Shown here: one piece after another, positions 53,387 through 61,496 of the stretch
How the letters are laid out: each line of letters opens with the position of its first letter
How positions within the stretch are numbered: position 1 is the first letter of the stretch
Source of the DNA: a virus
IMG/VR virus record: IMGVR_UViG_3300013101_002049
Span: 62,001 to 126,000 of that record
DNA: 64,000 nt
Direction: 5' to 3' (one strand)
Program-made: the position numbers and the translations under genes
The notes under the pieces: model-generated
Database searches by the model: none
What the model saw: only the letters and a program-made list of their open reading frames with translations
Told to the model about the DNA's origin: nothing

Positions 53387-54118
53387 ATGTGGGATCAATT
53401 AAGAGATATAAAGATGACAAGAAGTATAGATAATCTTGAAGAAGGCTGTTTAACTTTCGCTAAGACAGAAAAGCATTTACAAAAACTTAAAAATATAAAT
53501 TTAAAGATTAGTGTTATGGTTCCTCATGATATTGATTCTTCTGGTTTGCCTTCTAGCGTAAATATATATAAAGTAAGAAAGGGTGAAAATCTTAAAAATG
53601 TTTTTATACGTATCCATAATAGAATAAATAAATATGTAGATCCAAAAGAGAATATTATAAGTTCTAAGGCAATTATTGATCCAACCGCGATAATTGGAAT
53701 ACCTGGAAATAATATAACCAAAATGGCTAATGGTCGAATAATTAATATGAAACATATGGGTAATGTTATAATCGAAGACTATGTTGAGGTACAGGCTTTA
53801 TCAATTGTGCATAGATCTGTTTTTGATTCAACAATTATAAGAAAAAATGCACAAATTTTTGCAAAAGTTAACATTGGACATAATTGTGATATAGGAGAAA
53901 GCACTATTATTTGCCCAGGAAGTTTATTAGCTGGTGGAACTAAGGTTGGAAGTAATTGTTATATATGGCAAGGTGTTATAACTAGAAGTAATATATCTAT
54001 ATGTGATAATGTGATAATTGGAGCTGGGTCTTTAGTGTTAGATGATATTAAAAAACCTGGAGTTTATTTTGGAAGTCCGGTTAAATATATAAAACCTTAT
54101 GATGAGGAAATACGATGA
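53387..54118 (+). CDS. LpxD-like left-handed beta-helix acyltransferase
   Basis: 243 residues. An N-terminal alpha/beta domain of about 85 residues precedes hexapeptide repeats from about 90 on: 'AIIDPTAIIGIPG', 'GNVIIEDYVEV', 'AQIFAKVNIGHNCDIGES', 'TKVGSNCYIWQGVITRSNIS'. The order of domains and 'VNIGHNCDIG' (candidate catalytic His) recall LpxD, which N-acylates UDP-acyl-GlcN. The ending 'KPGVYFGSPVKYIKP' is typical of sugar acyltransferases. It probably acylates an amino sugar made by the neighbouring enzymes. It overlaps the next gene by 4 bases. Confidence 0.75.
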   Translation: MWDQLRDIKMTRSIDNLEEGCLTFAKTEKHLQKLKNINLKISVMVPHDIDSSGLPSSVNIYKVRKGENLKNVFIRIHNRINKYVDPKENIISSKAIIDPTAIIGIPGNNITKMANGRIINMKHMGNVIIEDYVEVQALSIVHRSVFDSTIIRKNAQIFAKVNIGHNCDIGESTIICPGSLLAGGTKVGSNCYIWQGVITRSNISICDNVIIGAGSLVLDDIKKPGVYFGSPVKYIKPYDEEIR

Positions 54119-54591
54119 ATATAATTGGTAATAAATTTGAACATGGAGAAGAATTTGAAATAGGTTATTTTAATGTAATTGGTAATAATGTTAAAGTGGG
54201 TAGTTATGTAAAGATTGGCCATCATTGTATAATTGAGGATAATGTAGAAATTGCGGATAACGTTATACTTCAAGGAAATATTAAAATAGCTGAAGGAGCA
54301 GTTATTGGTAATAATTGCGTATTAAAGCACGGTACTATTTTAACAAATAAAACAACCCTTAAAGATGACGTTTTTATGGGGCCTAATACGATTACACTTG
54401 GAGGCACACATGAAAGAAAAACTGAGCATGGTACTATCATAGGAAATAGATGTTATATTGGTGGAGGTACTCAAATAGCCGCAAATAAAAAATTATGTGA
54501 TGATGTAACGGTCGGAGCCCTTTCATTTGTTAATAGAAATATAGTTAAACCTGGACTATATGTTGGTATTCCTGTAAGGAGTCTTCGATGA
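54115..54591 (+). CDS. Hexapeptide-repeat sugar O/N-acetyltransferase
   Basis: 158 residues almost wholly of hexapeptide repeats: 'FNVIGNNVKVGSYVKIGHH', 'NVEIADNVILQGNIKIAEGA', 'VIGNNCVLKHGTILTN'. The loop 'TLGGTHERKTEHGTIIG' and the ending 'KPGLYVGIPVRSL' fit acetyltransferases acting on sugar nucleotides. It probably works as a trimer with acetyl-CoA. It resembles the WbpD-like protein at 58643 in fold but not in its N-terminal sequence. Confidence 0.78.
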   Translation: MNIIGNKFEHGEEFEIGYFNVIGNNVKVGSYVKIGHHCIIEDNVEIADNVILQGNIKIAEGAVIGNNCVLKHGTILTNKTTLKDDVFMGPNTITLGGTHERKTEHGTIIGNRCYIGGGTQIAANKKLCDDVTVGALSFVNRNIVKPGLYVGIPVRSLR

Positions 54592-55517
54592 AAATACTAT
54601 TATTAAATCCTAATCGCATTAAACGTCATAATTGGGGGCATCAATTATTTAAAAACGAATTATCTAATTACCATGATGTTACCTATTATGGAAGCGGATT
54701 TTCTGGTTATAATAAAAATCTAACAGTATCAGAAGTAATAAAACAATTTAATATACCTTTTGATTTAATTTTAACTTATGAAGCTAAATGGAGTTCATTT
54801 GCACGTGGTTTGAAAAATGTGGGAGATATTCCAAAAGCACATATTCAAATTGATTATTCAAAAGCTACGAAAACATGGAATGGTGCGGCTAAAAAGGAAA
54901 ATGTTGAAAGGTTTTTAAATAAAAATAAATATGATATATTTTTTGTAACCTCGACTTCAAATCAAAGTGCTTTTAAAAAAAGTTTAAAAACTGATAAGGT
55001 GTTTGTTTTGCCGTTTTCGGTAGATACAACGATATATAAAGATCAAAATCTTAAAAGAGATATCGATGTTATGGCAACTTATAGTACACATATTGGAGTA
55101 TATCCTAATAGAAAGAATATACAGAATTTGATTAAGAAAATGAATTTAAAATCTTTTACTTCACGCGTACTTCATAGAGCTTATGTGAAAGCTATTAATC
55201 GGTCTAAAATTTTCATTATTAGTAATAATTTTAATAAACGATTGAGTATGAAATATACTGAAGCTATGGCTTGTGGAGCTATGGTTTTAGCGGATGAACC
55301 AGAAGATTTAGAATTACAAGGATTTAAAAATGGTAAACATTTAGTATTATATAAAGATTTAAAGGATATGAAGAAAAAAATATCATATTATCTTAAACAT
55401 GATGAGGAACGCCAAAAAATAGCCAATCAGGGAATGAAATTTGTACAGAATAATCATAGTTGTAAAAAGAGAGTGGAACAATTCACTGAAATAATTAAAC
55501 GGGAGCTTAACATATGA
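54588..55517 (+). CDS. CgeB-like glycosyltransferase
   Basis: 309 residues. The N-terminal half has 'PFDLILTYEAKWSSFARGLK' and 'IPKAHIQIDYSKATKTWNG'. The C-terminal GT-B half has 'VFVLPFSVDTTIYKDQN', 'RSKIFIISNNFNKRLSMKYT' and 'EAMACGAMVLADEPEDLELQ', the pattern of CgeB/group-1 enzymes. It starts within the previous stop (ATGA) and its own stop overlaps ATG 55514 in the same way, which helps define the next gene's start. Sugar and acceptor are unknown. Confidence 0.75.
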   Translation: MKILLLNPNRIKRHNWGHQLFKNELSNYHDVTYYGSGFSGYNKNLTVSEVIKQFNIPFDLILTYEAKWSSFARGLKNVGDIPKAHIQIDYSKATKTWNGAAKKENVERFLNKNKYDIFFVTSTSNQSAFKKSLKTDKVFVLPFSVDTTIYKDQNLKRDIDVMATYSTHIGVYPNRKNIQNLIKKMNLKSFTSRVLHRAYVKAINRSKIFIISNNFNKRLSMKYTEAMACGAMVLADEPEDLELQGFKNGKHLVLYKDLKDMKKKISYYLKHDEERQKIANQGMKFVQNNHSCKKRVEQFTEIIKRELNI

Positions 55518-55603
55518 AAAAAATAAATTTAGGCACCTCTGTTAAATGGCAAGCTGTTGATAAAAGAGACGTATTGGATGTTCGTGAAAAAAGTTTTGAA
55601 TGA
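55514..55603 (+). pseudogene. Out-of-frame leader of the methyltransferase gene
   Basis: ATG 55514 overlaps the upstream stop as ATGA and has GGGAG 8 bases before it, exactly like the other starts in this operon. It codes for 29 residues ('MKKINLGTSVKWQAVDKRDV') and then meets TGA at 55601-55603 in the second frame. The methyltransferase body runs in the third frame from at least 55533. A +1 change of frame between 55533 and 55600 would join the two into one protein. Either an indel or programmed frameshifting is present. Confidence 0.5.
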
Positions 55604-56081
55604 TATGCCATTTCCTAAAGGGTTAATATTAGAAATAGGCTGTGCATCAGGTAATTTTTTTAATATATTACGCAATAAGAATTTTAAAAATAATCGTTAT
55701 ATTGGAATAGATTTAGATTCACGGCAAATAGAAAAAGCTAGAAGTAATTTTCCTAAAGAAGATTTTATTTGTGGTAATGTATTAGATGATAAATTTAATA
55801 AGCTTATAAAATCGGCTAATATTATAGTATCTTTTGAAGTATTAGAGCATATAGATTTGGATAAAAAATTGTTTAATAAAATTAAAAGTAATACTCCTAT
55901 TATATTCTCAGTTCCAAATTTTAAATACAGAAGTACATTTCCTGATGGTCATAAAAGATGGTTTGATTTGGATGGGTGGATAGATAGATATAAAGACATT
56001 ATAGATATTAGTGAAGTATGGTCTATTAAACATTATAAAAAAGATCGAAAAATATTTGTTTTTCAATCTACTAGGAGATAG
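55557..56081 (+). CDS. Class I SAM methyltransferase, start uncertain
   Basis: At most 174 residues from TTG 55557, or 167 from ATG 55578; neither has a ribosome-binding site. Motif I is 'GLILEIGCASGNFFNIL', with 'RYIGIDLDSRQIEKARS' as motif II, 'DFICGNVLDDKF', and 'ANIIVSFEVLEHIDLDKKLF' as motif IV. 'IIFSVPNFKYRS' follows. All SAM-binding parts are present, so the fold is intact. A better translation start lies at 55514 but in another frame (see separate entry). Target is probably a sugar or glycan of this island. Confidence 0.7.
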   Translation: MIKETYWMFVKKVLNDMPFPKGLILEIGCASGNFFNILRNKNFKNNRYIGIDLDSRQIEKARSNFPKEDFICGNVLDDKFNKLIKSANIIVSFEVLEHIDLDKKLFNKIKSNTPIIFSVPNFKYRSTFPDGHKRWFDLDGWIDRYKDIIDISEVWSIKHYKKDRKIFVFQSTRR

Positions 56082-56083
56082 TA

Positions 56084-57145
56084 ATGAAAATATTTTTAGT
56101 AGGTGGAGCTAGACCAAATTTTATAAAAATAGCCCCAATCACCAGAGCTTGTATTAAATTTGATATGGAATACAAACTTATTCATACCGGGCAGCATTAT
56201 GATTTTAATATGTCGGAATTATTTTTTGAGCAATTAAAAATAAAAAGTCCAGACTATAATTTGAATGTAGCCTCATCCACTCATGCTGATCAGACTGCTA
56301 AAATTATGCAAAGATTCGAAAAAATATGTTTAATGGATACGCCTAATGTGGTGATTGTTGTAGGAGATGTTAACTCCACTTTGGCCTGTTCGATTGTAGT
56401 TTCAAAGATAGAAAATATTAAATTAGCTCATGTTGAAGCGGGATTACGTTGTTTTGATAGACGTAAGCCAGAAGAAATAAATCGGGTAGTGACCGATGTG
56501 TTATCAGATTATTTATTTGTTACTAATGATGGTGCTGTAAAAAATCTTACAAAAGAAGGTATAGAAAGAGAAAAAATATTTCTGGTTGGTGATACTGTTA
56601 TTGACAGCTTAATTCATAGCTTACCTAAGATAAAGACTTCTGTTGGAGATGATTATGTTTTAGTAACTATACACAGACCGTTAAGTACAGATAAAAAAGA
56701 TCGTTTAGAAACTATTTTGAAAGCTTTAGTAAAAATATCTAAAGATATAAATATAGTTTTTCCTATACACCCTAGAACTCTAAATAAAATAGAGCAATTT
56801 AATCTTCAAAGCTATATCAAAAAGTTAAATATAATAGAACCTGTAGGTTATTTAGATTTTTTGTCGTTATTGGTGAATTCTAAAGCAGTTGTCTCCGATT
56901 CTGGAGGATTACAGATTGAAACGTCTTTTTTAGGAATCCCATGTATTTCTATAATGAATAGTACAGCTAATTTATATACGTTGAATCAAGGCACCAATGT
57001 ATTAGTGAGTTATGATGTGGAAGATATATACACACAATTAATGAGGGTGATAGGAACAAATTGTGTGCTTTATAGAGATAAACTTACTGATGGAAAGTCA
57101 GCAGAGCGAATATTAAAAATACTTATGGAGAAAGAATATGTTTAA
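56084..57145 (+). CDS. wecB: UDP-GlcNAc-type 2-epimerase (WecB/WbpI family)
   Basis: 353 residues, normal length. Conserved pieces are 'GGARPNFIKIAPITRA', 'LIHTGQHYDFNMSELFF', 'VVIVVGDVNSTLACSIV', 'KLAHVEAGLRCFDRRKPEEI', 'VLVTIHRP' and 'AVVSDSGGLQIETSFLGIP'. These match non-hydrolysing UDP-GlcNAc 2-epimerases, which make UDP-ManNAc. Members such as WbpI act instead on UDP-GlcNAc(3NAc)A, which would suit the WbpB- and WbpD-like genes 0.6-1.5 kb downstream. It overlaps the deacetylase gene by 8 bases. Confidence 0.9.
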   Translation: MKIFLVGGARPNFIKIAPITRACIKFDMEYKLIHTGQHYDFNMSELFFEQLKIKSPDYNLNVASSTHADQTAKIMQRFEKICLMDTPNVVIVVGDVNSTLACSIVVSKIENIKLAHVEAGLRCFDRRKPEEINRVVTDVLSDYLFVTNDGAVKNLTKEGIEREKIFLVGDTVIDSLIHSLPKIKTSVGDDYVLVTIHRPLSTDKKDRLETILKALVKISKDINIVFPIHPRTLNKIEQFNLQSYIKKLNIIEPVGYLDFLSLLVNSKAVVSDSGGLQIETSFLGIPCISIMNSTANLYTLNQGTNVLVSYDVEDIYTQLMRVIGTNCVLYRDKLTDGKSAERILKILMEKEYV

Positions 57146-57770
57146 TCGCATACTTTGTTTAGGAGCGCATACAGATGATGGAGAGTTTGGATGTGGTGGA
57201 ACATTAGCTAAATTTATTGGTGAAAATAAAGAAGTATATTATGCTACATTTTCATTTGCTGAAAAATCTTTAATTAAAGGATTTACTAATGATTCAACAC
57301 ATAAAGAGATTTTAGAAGCAACTTCGATTTTAGGATTGAATAAAGATAATCTCATTACTTTTAATTATGAAGTTCGAAAATTTGATAGTTATCGCCAAGA
57401 TATATTGGAAGATATGGTTAAATTAAATAGTCGATTAAAACCAGATTTAGTGCTCACGCATAATACCCAGGATACACATCAGGATCATGAAGTTATTTGT
57501 AAGGAAAGTTTTAGAGCTTTTAAACAAACTTCATCTATTTTTGGATATGAATCATTTAAAAATAATCGGAGATTTAATTCAGATATCTATATCGAGTTAT
57601 TAGATAAGTATATAGATATAAAATTAAAAGCCATTCAATGTTATAAATCACAGATAGTTAAGAAAGAAAGTAATACTTTTATAATTAAGCAAGCAGCGAT
57701 GGTTAGAGGTGCAAATATTGGATGTAAATATGCAGAATGTTTTGAAAATATTAAATTTATAATGAGGTAA
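57138..57770 (+). CDS. PIG-L/LmbE family N-deacetylase
   Basis: 210 residues. The zinc-binding motif is 'GAHTDDGEFGCGGTLAKF' (His11, Asp13, Asp14; the family normally has AHPDDE). The second site is 'LTHNTQDTHQDHEVICKESF', with His114 and His117. Such enzymes remove acetyl from GlcNAc-containing substrates. Next to three acyltransferases it suggests that an amino sugar is deacetylated and re-acylated with another group. The C-terminus is complete. Confidence 0.85.
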   Translation: MFNRILCLGAHTDDGEFGCGGTLAKFIGENKEVYYATFSFAEKSLIKGFTNDSTHKEILEATSILGLNKDNLITFNYEVRKFDSYRQDILEDMVKLNSRLKPDLVLTHNTQDTHQDHEVICKESFRAFKQTSSIFGYESFKNNRRFNSDIYIELLDKYIDIKLKAIQCYKSQIVKKESNTFIIKQAAMVRGANIGCKYAECFENIKFIMR

Positions 57771-57777
57771 TAATAAA

Positions 57778-58656
57778 ATGAAATTTGCTCTAATAGGGGC
57801 TGCTGGATATGTAGCTCCAAGACATATGCAAGCTATTTATGAAACTGGAAATGATTTAGTAGCAGCATTAGACCCCCATGATTCTGTTGGTATATTGGAT
57901 CGTTATTTTTTTAATTGTGAGTTTTTTACTGAAACTGAAAGGTTTGATAGGCATTTGGAAAAATTGCGTAGAGAAGGTGAGAGGGTGCATTATATTAGTA
58001 TCTGTTCGCCAAATTATTTACATGATGCTCATTGTAGATTAGCTCTTAGAGTTGGATCGAACGCTATTTGTGAAAAGCCTTTAGTATTAAATCCTAGAAA
58101 TATAGATCAGTTGGTAGAATTAGAGAAAGAATATAATAAAAAAGTTTATGTAGTTTTGCAATTAAGATTGCAGAAAGAACTATTGAAACTTAAATCAGAG
58201 TTAGATAACACATATCGAGTGGTGGATATAAAATATATTACCCCCAGAGGTCAGTGGTATTTTAGATCTTGGAAAGGTGATGAAAATAAATCTGGTGGAT
58301 TAGCTTCTAATATAGGAGTGCATTTATTTGATATGGTTATTTGGTTGTTTGGAAAAGTAGAGGATTTTGTGATAAGTAAAAAAATAAACAATAAGGTAGT
58401 GGGTACATTACTATTAGAAAGAGCCAAGGTAAAATTTATGTTATCTACTGATAATCAAGATTTGCCGGATGGTTATGAATTTTATAGATCTATAACTATT
58501 GATGGTAATCCTATTAAGTTTGATAAAAATTTTACTCATTTACATACAGATATCTACAAAAATATATTGAATGGAGATGGTTTTGGCTTAGAAGATGCTA
58601 GACCTTCAATAGATTTGGTTTACAAAATAAGGAAGTTGAATAATGTGGTGTCATAA
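57778..58656 (+). CDS. wbpB: Gfo/Idh/MocA oxidoreductase, WbpB/WlbA-like
   Basis: 292 residues. The Rossmann start is '[18 protein letters not shown]'. '[18 protein letters not shown]' and the catalytic '[13 protein letters not shown]' (Lys100) follow. '[20 protein letters not shown]' (His182) is the second active-site region. '[18 protein letters not shown]' near the end is typical of the WbpB/WlbA group, which oxidises C3 of UDP-GlcNAcA with NAD. The length is slightly below the usual ~315. It overlaps the WbpD-like gene by 14 bases, the same gene pairing as in bacterial UDP-diacetamido-uronate pathways. Confidence 0.82.
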   Translation: MKFALIGAAGYVAPRHMQAIYETGNDLVAALDPHDSVGILDRYFFNCEFFTETERFDRHLEKLRREGERVHYISICSPNYLHDAHCRLALRVGSNAICEKPLVLNPRNIDQLVELEKEYNKKVYVVLQLRLQKELLKLKSELDNTYRVVDIKYITPRGQWYFRSWKGDENKSGGLASNIGVHLFDMVIWLFGKVEDFVISKKINNKVVGTLLLERAKVKFMLSTDNQDLPDGYEFYRSITIDGNPIKFDKNFTHLHTDIYKNILNGDGFGLEDARPSIDLVYKIRKLNNVVS

Positions 58657-59128
58657 ATCTTCATATATAGATGACTGTGTAATTGGCGAAGGTACTAAAA
58701 TATGGCATTTTTGTCATATTTATAACTCAATTATAGGTAAGAATTGTGTTATAGGTCAAAACGTGATGATAGGCCCAGATGTAAAGGTTGGTAATGGCTG
58801 TAAAATACAAAATAATGTATCATTGTATAAGGGCATTGTATTAGATGACGATGTATTCATAGGGCCGTCAGCTGTTTTTACTAATGTAATTAATCCACGG
58901 TCTTTTATAAATAGAAAAGCTGAATTTTTAAATACATTTATTCATAAGGGCGCTACTATTGGAGCTAATGCTACCGTATTATGTGGCGTCACTATTGGAG
59001 AATATTCTTGTGTAGCAGCTGGGGCTGTGGTAACTAAAAATGTTGATCCTTATACATTAGTTGTTGGTAATCCTGCTAAATATACAAAAATGATTGGCTG
59101 CGATTTTAATTTGAATGGGGTAATATAA
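58643..59128 (+). CDS. wbpD: WbpD/WlbB-like N-acetyltransferase
   Basis: 161 residues of left-handed beta-helix. '[20 protein letters not shown]' contains the family's conserved 'WHF' histidine region. '[20 protein letters not shown]', '[17 protein letters not shown]' and '[18 protein letters not shown]' follow, and it ends with '[18 protein letters not shown]'. WbpD acetylates the 3-amino group of UDP-GlcNAc3NA. The aminotransferase (WbpE) and the 6-dehydrogenase (WbpA) of that route are not in this window. Confidence 0.85.
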   Translation: MWCHKSSYIDDCVIGEGTKIWHFCHIYNSIIGKNCVIGQNVMIGPDVKVGNGCKIQNNVSLYKGIVLDDDVFIGPSAVFTNVINPRSFINRKAEFLNTFIHKGATIGANATVLCGVTIGEYSCVAAGAVVTKNVDPYTLVVGNPAKYTKMIGCDFNLNGVI

Positions 59129-59129
59129 T

Positions 59130-60062
59130 TTGAAAGATTTTAAAAAAGGCTTAGGAAAAATATTAGTTATCGGTGATTTAATGCTAGATAATTATATATT
59201 GGGAACTGTTGATAGGGTTTCTCCAGAGGCACCAGTACCGGTAGTTCGTGTAGATAAAGAAACATTAACACTCGGGGGATCAGCGAACGTTGTAAACAAT
59301 TTCTGTGGGTTAGGAGTAAAACCCTTAATTTGTGGTGTAGTTGGTTCTGATATTAACGCAGGGCATATATTATCTATGTTAAGTGAAAAAGATTTATTTA
59401 TAGATGGTATTATAATTGATGGTGATAGACCTACAACGATTAAGACTAGGGTGGTTGGAAACGATCAACAAGTAGTGCGTATTGATTACGAGAAAATATC
59501 CACAGTAAATAATCGTATTACTAAAGAGATGTTAAATTTTGTACAGACAAACAAAAGAAGTATTGATATGATAATCATTTCTGATTATGGTAAAGGTGTT
59601 GTTTCACGTCAGCTTATTGTTGAATTGACAGCTATAAGTGGATCTATACCAATTTTAGTTGATCCACATGTTACCAATTTCAAACATTATGTTGGGATTA
59701 CAGGTTTAACACCTAATCATCATGAGGCTGGTGATTTTTGCGGTTTTAAATTGACTAATGATGAACGAGTAATTAAAGCAGGCGATTATATTTTAGATAA
59801 GTTAAAATGTGAATATGTATTGATTACTAGAGGTTCTGAAGGCATGACATTATGTACAAAGTCTGATGTGTTTCATATATCTACAGTTGCTCAAGAGGTA
59901 TATGATGTTTCTGGCGCCGGGGATACGGTTATTAGTGTATTTGCTTATGGATTAGTACAAGGTATGTCATTATTTGAATCAGCTAAACTATCTAATAAAG
60001 CTGCTGGAATTGTGGTTGGTGAACGAGGGACCTCAGTTATTACGAAGGAGAAATTATTATAG
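59130..60062 (+). CDS. HldE/RfaE-type sugar kinase domain (PfkB family)
   Basis: 310 residues from TTG 59130, with GGGG 9 bases upstream. The next ATG (59181) would remove the first strand 'GKILVIGDLMLDNYILG', so TTG is preferred. 'DRVSPEAPVPVVRVD', 'LGGSANVVNNFCGLGV', 'IIISDYGKGVVS' and the catalytic 'DVSGAGDTVISVFAYGL' match the heptose-7-phosphate kinase domain of HldE. In E. coli this is fused to the nucleotidyltransferase; here that partner is a separate gene 14 bases downstream. No gmhA, gmhB or hldD is visible. Confidence 0.85.
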   Translation: MKDFKKGLGKILVIGDLMLDNYILGTVDRVSPEAPVPVVRVDKETLTLGGSANVVNNFCGLGVKPLICGVVGSDINAGHILSMLSEKDLFIDGIIIDGDRPTTIKTRVVGNDQQVVRIDYEKISTVNNRITKEMLNFVQTNKRSIDMIIISDYGKGVVSRQLIVELTAISGSIPILVDPHVTNFKHYVGITGLTPNHHEAGDFCGFKLTNDERVIKAGDYILDKLKCEYVLITRGSEGMTLCTKSDVFHISTVAQEVYDVSGAGDTVISVFAYGLVQGMSLFESAKLSNKAAGIVVGERGTSVITKEKLL

Positions 60063-60076
60063 TTGGAGGTGTATAA

Positions 60077-60853
60077 ATGGATTTTGTAATTATCAGTGGT
60101 TATTTTAATCCAATTCATAAAGGACATATAGATTATATCAAGGCAGCAAAAGATCTTGGTGATTCGTTGATCGTTATTGTAAATAATGATGTACAGCAAG
60201 AAATTAAGAAAGGTAAAATAATTTTACCTGAAACAGATAGAATGGAGATTGTTAAATCTTTGAAGTATGTGGACGAATGTGTTCTAGCTATTGATCAGGA
60301 TAATACAGTGATTAAAACATTAGAAATGTTGGCAGACAGAATAAAATCTGAAGGTGACTATTGTATTAGGTTTGCAAACGGTGGTGATAGACATTCAGAG
60401 GGGGTAGTTCCTGAATCAGTTTTATCCGAGAAATACAATATTGAATTTGTTTATGGGGTAGGTGGAACAACTAAAAGGGATTCAAGTACTCGTATCAACT
60501 CTTTAATGAAAGAATCTTTTACTATAACTCATCCTGAATATCATAATAAGGTTTGGGGGTCAGAAGAATGGATAGTGAATAGTCAGTTATATTGTGGAAA
60601 GATATTAAATGTTAATAAAGGGCATAATTGTAGCTATCATTTTCATAAAATAAAAGATGAAACGTTTTATATTTTATCTGGTACTGTAGCAATGACGATT
60701 GAAGGGGAAACACGTATCATGGGTATAGGAGATGTTGTTCATTTAGCTCCATATACTAAACACACATTCAAAGCTTTAGAAAACACTCAGATATTAGAGA
60801 TTTCAACACAACATTTTGAGGAGGATAGTCATCGATTGACTAAAAGTATATAA
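60077..60853 (+). CDS. HldE-type nucleotidyltransferase fused to a cupin
   Basis: 258 residues. The first ~150 are a cytidylyltransferase-like domain: 'SGYFNPIHKGHIDYIKAA' (HxGH His14-His17), 'PETDRMEIVKSLKYVD', 'RFANGGDRHS' and 'DSSTRINSLM'. The last ~95 form a cupin: 'NKGHNCSYHFHKIKDETFYI', 'LSGTVAMTIEG', 'GDVVHLAPYTKHTF'. The first domain should couple a sugar-1-phosphate to a nucleotide. The cupin could be an isomerase/epimerase or a binding module. The fusion suggests that the two act on one substrate. It ends 2 bases before the next gene. Confidence 0.82.
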   Translation: MDFVIISGYFNPIHKGHIDYIKAAKDLGDSLIVIVNNDVQQEIKKGKIILPETDRMEIVKSLKYVDECVLAIDQDNTVIKTLEMLADRIKSEGDYCIRFANGGDRHSEGVVPESVLSEKYNIEFVYGVGGTTKRDSSTRINSLMKESFTITHPEYHNKVWGSEEWIVNSQLYCGKILNVNKGHNCSYHFHKIKDETFYILSGTVAMTIEGETRIMGIGDVVHLAPYTKHTFKALENTQILEISTQHFEEDSHRLTKSI

Positions 60854-60855
60854 AA

Positions 60856-61359
60856 ATGGAAATGATTTTTGAAAGACCGATAAAATTAATTGTCTCCGAA
60901 ATAGATGGAGTTCTTACAAATGGCACATACGCAGAGGATGAATTAGGTAATACCTTATATAAAGTTTTTAATCAAAAAGATTTTTTTGTGATTAATGAAT
61001 TAAAGAAGTATTATAAGGTAGTTTTTCTTTGTGATGATAATAAGATTAATTATAATATGTGCCAGCGTAAAAGTTTGCCATTTTATTGGGGTAAAGGAAG
61101 TAAAGGTAAGTATGAAATTATACCTAATATATTAAGGCGTTATGATGCTACCCCTGATAGTACTATTTACATAGGTTCGAAACTATCAGATAAGAAATGT
61201 ATGCAATTGATACCTTATTCTATGTGCCCGGATGATGTTGGTGATTATTTAAGAAGCATTGCTTGGGCTCCATTTATTGCAAAAGGTGGTGAAGGTATTT
61301 TTATTGAGTTGCTCGACCTTTTACAAGAGAATATAAGAAAATATATAAATTTAATATAA
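60856..61359 (+). CDS. KdsC-like HAD protein lacking catalytic residues
   Basis: 167 residues, usual KdsC length. The fold is clear: 'IKLIVSEIDGVLTNGTYAED', 'YIGSKLSDKKCM' and 'IAKGGEGIFIELLDLL' align with KdsC/NeuA-C HAD phosphatases. However, the nucleophile Asp of 'DxDGV' is Glu ('SEIDGV'), motif II ('TGR') is replaced by 'LCDD', and the usual 'GDDxxD' is 'GSKLSD'. It is probably not a phosphatase. It may bind a sugar phosphate or act as a structural partner. It is the last gene of the glycan island. Confidence 0.75.
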   Translation: MEMIFERPIKLIVSEIDGVLTNGTYAEDELGNTLYKVFNQKDFFVINELKKYYKVVFLCDDNKINYNMCQRKSLPFYWGKGSKGKYEIIPNILRRYDATPDSTIYIGSKLSDKKCMQLIPYSMCPDDVGDYLRSIAWAPFIAKGGEGIFIELLDLLQENIRKYINLI

Positions 61360-61382
61360 AAATGATAAAAAATGATAGATAA

Positions 61383-61416
61383 TTATATATTTTTATATAA
61401 ATTCTTCGTTTTTTTT
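61383..61416 (+). terminator. Weak candidate terminator at the end of the glycan island
   Basis: TTATATA (61383-61389) pairs with TATATAA (61394-61400) around a TTTT loop, and an eight-T run follows at 61409-61416. The stem has only A-T pairs, so it would be unstable. Its position between the last island gene and the next promoter is the main support. The rest of the 137-base gap is A/T-rich without another signal apart from that promoter. Confidence 0.25.
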
Positions 61417-61439
61417 CTGAAAAAAATGATAAATTAACC

Positions 61440-61467
61440 TAGCAATATTGAAATAATATTCTATAAT
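61440..61467 (+). promoter_or_regulatory. Phage promoter, TAGCAA / TATAAT, 16-bp spacer
   Basis: TAGCAA (61440-61445) and TATAAT (61462-61467), 16 bases apart, inside the same extended context as the other two (CTAGCAA ... TTCTATAATATA). The dnaX-type gene starts 30 bases downstream behind GGAGAAGGG. It should drive the second replication unit separately from the glycan island. Confidence 0.78.
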
Positions 61468-61496
61468 ATAAGTGTAGTTTATAACGGAGAAGGGCT

